This document shows, piece by piece, positions 59,610-64,000 of a stretch of DNA of 64,000 nt. Position numbers and translations under genes: made by a program. This stretch comes from Diphasiastrum complanatum (taxonomy: Eukaryota; Streptophyta; Lycopodiopsida; Lycopodiales; Lycopodiaceae): positions 1,190,673 to 1,254,672 of the forward strand of contig CM055109.1 of the NCBI GenBank assembly GCA_029204225.1, written 5' to 3'. The notes beneath the pieces are model-generated. The model did not search any database and was not told where the DNA came from. It worked only from the letters and a program-made list of their open reading frames with translations. Each line of letters starts with the position of its first letter. The stretch's first letter is position 1.

Positions 59610-60341
59610 ATGTTTGGAGAAAAACAAAAAGCAAAGCACAGTCAGGATCAACACAATCTCAAGGAATTGACGCAGCTAAGGCAATTGGTGCATCAACCCT
59701 TGTTTACTCCTGAGGTTTTTGCTGGGGAAAAGAAGGATAGAACCTCAGAGGCGGTCTTGCAATGGCTGGATCGATGGAATTCGCACTTTTCCATGCACGA
59801 TTCATTCGAGGACAACAAGATCAATCTAGTCGTCATGTACCTGCGAGTAAAGCATTTACCTGGTGGCAAGATATAAGGGGTAAGCCTTTTCCTAGGAATT
59901 GGGAGGATTTTTGTAAGGCCTTTAAGGCGGCCTTCCTTCCTATTCTTGATGATTTTGAATTTTGATTTTGAATTTTACCGTCAGTATGCAACGATCCATA
60001 TGGGAAACCGGCCCCTAGATCAGTATTTACAAGAATTTCAAGAGGTCTATTCTCGTTTTGCAACTAGAATAGATCCTTTGCTAGTAAAGTTGCATTTTAT
60101 ATTGGGGTTGCCAAGTGACTATCAACTAGAGGTCAGGAGGAACCAGCCTCTTACCCTCGAGGATGTGGTTCACTTCGCCAGAATCTACGATGATACTCAT
60201 ACGATGGCTAAGCCTGAGACTGGTGTCTTGCCTGATGTAAAGGGTAAGAGACCTTTCTTTCCAAAGATAAGGCAAAAGAAGGGGCTTCAAGTTCAGGAAA
60301 ATCGAAAAAAATATCTACCTTGGACCAGGAAACCTTCATGA
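59610..60341 (+). pseudogene. Chromovirus gag with frameshifts
   Basis: Three overlapping frames give one capsid: a start MFGEKQKAKHSQ, then VLQWLDRWNSHFSMH (59750), KAFTWWQDIRGKPFPRNWED (about 59850-59910), FCKAFKAAFLPIL, and in the last frame DQYLQEFQEVYSRFATRIDP and FILGLPSDYQLEVRRNQPLT. This is the W...W-x5-F...EF-x5 pattern of Retrotrans_gag. A short duplication (ATTTTGAATTTTG) near 59950-59970 coincides with one of the frame changes. No zinc knuckle is visible in the basic C-terminal tail. Confidence 0.85.
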
Positions 60342-60377
60342 AAACCAGAAACAACAATATGTGCTTTAATTAATTCT

Positions 60378-60839
60378 GTGTGTGAGCATTGTTGTTTTAA
60401 TACGGCTGTTTTTAGCCCTCATGACCTCATTCAGATGAAGGGGATTGTGGGTGGCCAAGCCGTAACTGTTTTATTTGACGATGGTTTCACACATAATTTT
60501 ATTAACGCAAATTTGTTGCAGAAGCTAAAAGTGGAAACAAGGCAAAGTGACCATCGATACACAGTGAAGCTGACAACTGGAGCAAAAAGCCAAGTCTGGG
60601 ACTGGATAGTCCCACATCTACCAATAGAGATTCAAGCCTACAAGGATAAATTAGACTTTCATATTATGAATCTAGATAGGGTAGATGTTATACTTGGTAA
60701 AGAGTGGTTCTATGAGAGGAACGAGTCTATGAAGAAAAACTATGTAACACACAGTTTGTCGTTCTTACATAACGGCTCACTCATAGAATTACATGGAAAT
60801 GTTGATATTTCTTCTCCGTATATGCTTTATGCTTTGTAA
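60378..60839 (+). pseudogene. Chromovirus aspartic protease, altered active-site loop
   Basis: 153-codon frame with VTVLFDDGFTHNFINANLLQ, where most plant Ty3 proteases have a D-S-G-A-T-H-N-F-I loop. Here the loop reads D-D-G-F-T-H-N-F-I. Downstream, VDVILGKEWFYERN corresponds to the conserved DVILGMDWL block. The catalytic D is present but the neighbouring S/T is D. The frame lies between gag and RT as expected. Confidence 0.82.
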
Positions 60840-60851
60840 ACTGTTAAATGT

Positions 60852-62390
60852 ATGGATATTGTCGATTGCAGTTCTTATTTATGTTGGTTAAAGTATTTTA
60901 CTTACCATGAAGAACGTAGTTTGCAATTCTACAATCTCCAAATGGAATTAATGTCTAATAACCTAAAACAAGAAAATTCGCCGGAAGGTGAAATTTTTAG
61001 GAAACTTAGACAAGAATTTAACGATGTATTTTCTGAACACCTTCCTGAGGGTCTTCCCCCCTCTAGGGGTGTTGACCATGGTATTAAACTGATTCCTGGT
61101 AATTCTCCTATATCACTGTATCCATATAGGATGAGTACTACTGAAGAAAAAAATGTTTATAGGCAACTGCAACATTACTTTAAGATGGGCCGTGCTAGGC
61201 CTAGTAAATCTCCCTAAGGGGCACCTGTGCTCCTTGTTGATAAAAAAGACGGAGGCACTAGTCTTTGTGTGGACTTTAAAAAGTTGGATAAGCTAACGAT
61301 TAAAAACCGTTATCCTTTGCCGCAAATGGATGAACTGGTTGATCGATTGCATGGTGCAAAGTACTTCACCAAATTTGATTTGAGATCAGGGTATCATCAT
61401 ATTCGCATAAAGACTGAGGATATTGAAAAAACCGGGTTTAGAACTAGGTACAGCCATAATGAGTTTTTGGTTTGTCCATTTGGCTTGACAGCGACTTTCC
61501 AACAGATGATGAACATTCTTCTTCGTCCATATCTGGGAAAGTTCGTAATAGTCTACTTAGATGAAACTCTCATCTATAGTAAGATCTTGGAGGAGCATGA
61601 GGAGCATCTTAGGACTGTCTTAAAGTTACTTAGACAGGAGAAGCTTTTTGCCAAGGAATCCAAATGTGCGTTTTTTCAGAAAAGGTTGTTATACCTTGGT
61701 CACATTATTTCGAACCATGGGTTGGAAATTGACCCAGATAAAGTCCGACAAGTACGTGAATGGCCTATTCCTAAAACCATCCGTGAGGTTAAGTCTTTTT
61801 GGGGCTTTACGAGGTTTTTTCATAGATTCATCTTGAACTATGCATTAATTGCATTGGCCTTGACGAATGTCCTCAGAGGGGCTAAAAGAGTTAGTCGGCA
61901 CAGTAAGTTCAGTCCTCCAGTTACTTGGACTGAAGAGTTGAATTAAAGTTTTGAAAACCTCAAATACTGTGTAACTACAGCGCCTATTCTACACATAATG
62001 GATCCTAACAAGCCGTATGTACTTGAAACGAATGCCAGTGACTATGTTATAGGCACAGTCCTATATCAGGATGATAGACCGATGGCTTTTGAAAGCAAGA
62101 AATTGAACCCTACTCAAAGGCGGTATTCCACCTATGACAAGGAACTTTTTGCTGTTATTAATGCCCTAAAAGTTTGGAGACATTATTTGTATGGCTCCTA
62201 GTTTACTATAGTTACTAATCATCTAGCGTTAAAGTATATTAACGATGCGGTCGACCTTAGGGGTCGTAAGGCCAGATGGTCAGAGATGCTCCAAGAATTT
62301 CGTTGACATTGAGTACCGGAAGGGTACTTCTAATAGTGTCGCAGATGCCTTAAGCCGGATTGGAGAGGTTAATTAGTTAAGCTTTTCTGA
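60852..62390 (+). pseudogene. Chromovirus RT and RNase H, catalytic residues lost
   Basis: Frames 60852-61217, 61227-61946 and 61998-62201 give: LPEGLPPSRGVDHGIKLIPG; a stop within SKSP-GAPVLLV; LCVDFKKLDKLTIKNRYPLP; TKFDLRSGYHHIRIK; LVCPFGLTATFQQMM; VIVYLDETLIYSK (YLDD is YLDE, 61554-61565); LGHIISNHGLEIDPDKV; VKSFWGFTRFFHRFI; and RNase H VLETNASDYVIGTVL (D of ETDASD is N), RRYSTYDKELFAVINALKVW, RHYLYGS (stop) and RGRKARWSEMLQEF. Polymerase and RNase H should both be inactive. Confidence 0.93.
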
Positions 62391-62499
62391 GATCCAATCT
62401 GAGTTGTATCTGTCCTTAAAAGATTTGTGTACGACCGATAGGTCCTTCGGACATATTTGGCTAGACGTCCTGGCAGGTTCTTCTAGATCTGGTGATGAG

Positions 62500-63700
62500 C
62501 TTGGAATGCAAGATTCCAAGATTTCTCCTCAGGACAAGATACAAAGAGAATGGGTTACTTTTCCGAGATGGAAAAGTTTGTGCCAAAAAATGATGATACA
62601 AGGACACAAATCCTGCATGAATGTCATGACAGCCCGTGCGCAGGGCACCTTGGCGCTCAAAGGACTCTTGACTTAGTAAAAAGGAACTTTTACTAGCCAA
62701 ACTTAAAAAGTCAAGTGGAAGCATATGTTCCAAGTGTGTGCAATGCCAAGTTAACAAAGCTGAAAGACTTAAGGCAGCTGGTTTGTTAATGCCCTTGGAA
62801 ATTCCCGAAAGGAAGTGGAGAAGCATTTCCATGGACTTTGTGGTTAGGCTACGTCGGACGGGGAAGCAAAATGATGCCATTTGGGTAATAGTTGACAGGT
62901 TAACTAAAATGGCGCAGTACAACAACCAAACAAACTGTCAAAGCTTCTGAACTTGCGCAACTTTTCGTGGAAAAGTTGTTCAGATTGTTTGGTTTGCTAA
63001 ATGACATTGTTAGTGATCAAGATCCAAAATTCACTGGCAAATTCTGGCAAGCCGTCTTTGAGAAATTAGAGACCACTCTAAGTTTGGAGTCATCAGATCA
63101 TCCTGAATGGGATGGTCAGACAGAGAGGACAGACCAGTCTATGGAAGATATGCTTCGAGCATATGTTTCTAGAAGACAGTCAGATTGGGAAAGGTACCTT
63201 TCAATGATTGAGTTTGCGTATAACAGCACAAGGCACTCGACGACGGCTTTTAGTTCATTTTCTCAAAGATGTATGGTTTCCAACCTAGGGCTACCATTTC
63301 AGTGGGCCTCAAAGGCCTCAAGGTTAAAGCAGCAGTAAATTTCCTGCATAATATGCAAAAAATGTTGCTTGTTGCTCGCGAAAACGTAAAAATGGCTCAA
63401 GATAGAGCCCAATTTTACGCTAATCAAAAGCGACAGCCTAGGGTCTATGAGGAGGGGGCTTGGGTATATCTTAGAATTCCAAAAGATTCTAAGGTACTAA
63501 GGACTAGAAAATGTCCTAAGTTATCACCTCGTTACGCAGGACCATTTTGTATAGTAAAGAAACTCCATCGAAATGCGTACCAGCTGAAACTTCCTCAAGG
63601 TGTTAAGTTACACCCAGTTTTTCACATTAGTCATTTAAAGGAACGACTTGGTGGAAAGTATGACTTGATACTCAGGAGGACTTAGTTTGGCTAGAGGACC
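62500..63700 (+). pseudogene. Chromovirus integrase
   Basis: Split over frames: zinc module HECHDSPCAGH (about 62620) with a stop where FYWP is expected (TAG near 62694) and the CVQCQVNKAERL pair; core SISMDFVVRL (first D) and VDRLTKMAQ; ELAQLFVEKLF, IVSDQDPKFTGKFW (second D); HPEWDGQTERTDQSMEDML (E); FAYNSTRHSTTAF; then the C-terminal domain RENVKMAQDRAQFYANQKRQ, GAWVYLRIPKDSK, CPKLSPRYAGPFCIVKKLH and GVKLHPVFHISHLKERL. All three acids remain but frameshifts near 62930 and 63260 break it. Confidence 0.92.
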
Positions 63701-63714
63701 TATCATCCTTTGTA

Positions 63715-63872
63715 CCTACTGAACCACATGCAATTGTTGATGTACGTTAACATGGGCTCAGAAACCGACAAGTAACTAAGTACTTGGTTCGTTAGAAAGG
63801 AAATTCCAAGGACGATGATACCTGGGAGAAGGAACATGACCTTAAACTGAGATTCTCTAGATACCTTCCTTA
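63715..63872 (+). pseudogene. Chromodomain at the integrase C-terminus
   Basis: Reading TEPHAIVDVR (stop) HGLRNRQVTKYLVR (stop) KGNSKDDDTWEKEHDLKLRF and ending RYLP. The order I-V-D-x-R, LRN, YLVRWKG, DDTWE, L...F is that of chromovirus chromodomains. The second stop (TAG) replaces the conserved tryptophan of the aromatic cage. Confidence 0.88.
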
Positions 63873-63887
63873 GATAAAGAATTTTTT

Positions 63888-63900
63888 AAGGAAGAGGGAA
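63888..63900 (+). other. Polypurine tract
   Basis: AAGGAAGAGGGAA directly precedes the LTR start TGTTAGGGAC. Confidence 0.85.
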
Positions 63901-64000
63901 TGTTAGGGACCCAACTCCCTTGGATCCCAAACCCAGACTTGAGACTGGACGATGACTGGGCCTGTAGACTTGACCAGTGACTCGTAAACCTGCATAATTG
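63901..64000 (+). mobile_element. Start of chromovirus 3' LTR (runs off window)
   Basis: Begins TGTTAGGGACCCAACTCC just after the purine tract. The remainder lies beyond position 64000. Confidence 0.8.

Overview
The window looks like repeat-rich nuclear DNA from a land plant. It carries Ty3/gypsy chromoviruses with chromodomains, several Ty1/copia lineages, LINEs with an L1-like ORF1, many primer-binding sites of the TGGTATCAGAGC type, and one host gene cut by very long, transposon-filled introns. Large introns of this kind fit a big-genome lineage such as a fern or gymnosperm, but the sequence alone does not fix the species. No rRNA, tRNA, organellar or bacterial genes were recognised.

The only host gene I can support is MMS19 (plant MET18), on the minus strand. 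Six short exons join in frame with canonical GT-AG borders: 32432-32358 (start codon), 16941-16879, 16702-16648, 13497-13400, 7558-7400 and 6819-6760. Together they encode about the first 170 residues of the protein. The remaining exons must lie left of the window. Intron 1 is about 15.4 kb and holds an internally deleted copia element, a Ty3 element and a young LTR element nested inside that Ty3 element. Intron 4 (5.8 kb) holds LINE pieces. Intron 6 (at least 6.7 kb) holds chromovirus and LINE pieces.

Layout. 1-1290: two LINE ORF2 fragments. 1659-4725: fragments of a minus-strand chromovirus. 6760-16941: MMS19 exons 2-6 with LINE, LTR and gypsy debris between them. 18123-21150: deletion derivative of a copia element. 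21155-29830: a minus-strand Ty3 element interrupted by a 3.08 kb LTR element (22131-25213, target duplication GCTAT). 32358-32432: MMS19 exon 1, followed by its presumed promoter region. 34309-56830: a copia graveyard. It includes a plus-strand element (about 43850-51614) that is itself interrupted by two non-coding LTR elements (44578-46887 and 48025-50255), and a recurring copia derivative in which reverse transcriptase is replaced by an unrelated module. 57250-59600: no gene seen. 59610-64000: a nearly full-length but decayed chromovirus (gag, protease, RT, RNase H, integrase, chromodomain, polypurine tract) whose 3' LTR runs off the window.

Nearly every element has stops, frameshifts or lost catalytic residues and is probably immobile. 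The points most worth following up are the MMS19 gene with its heterochromatin-like introns, the young non-autonomous element with a 304-residue reading frame of unknown function, and the copia family that has swapped its RT for another sequence.
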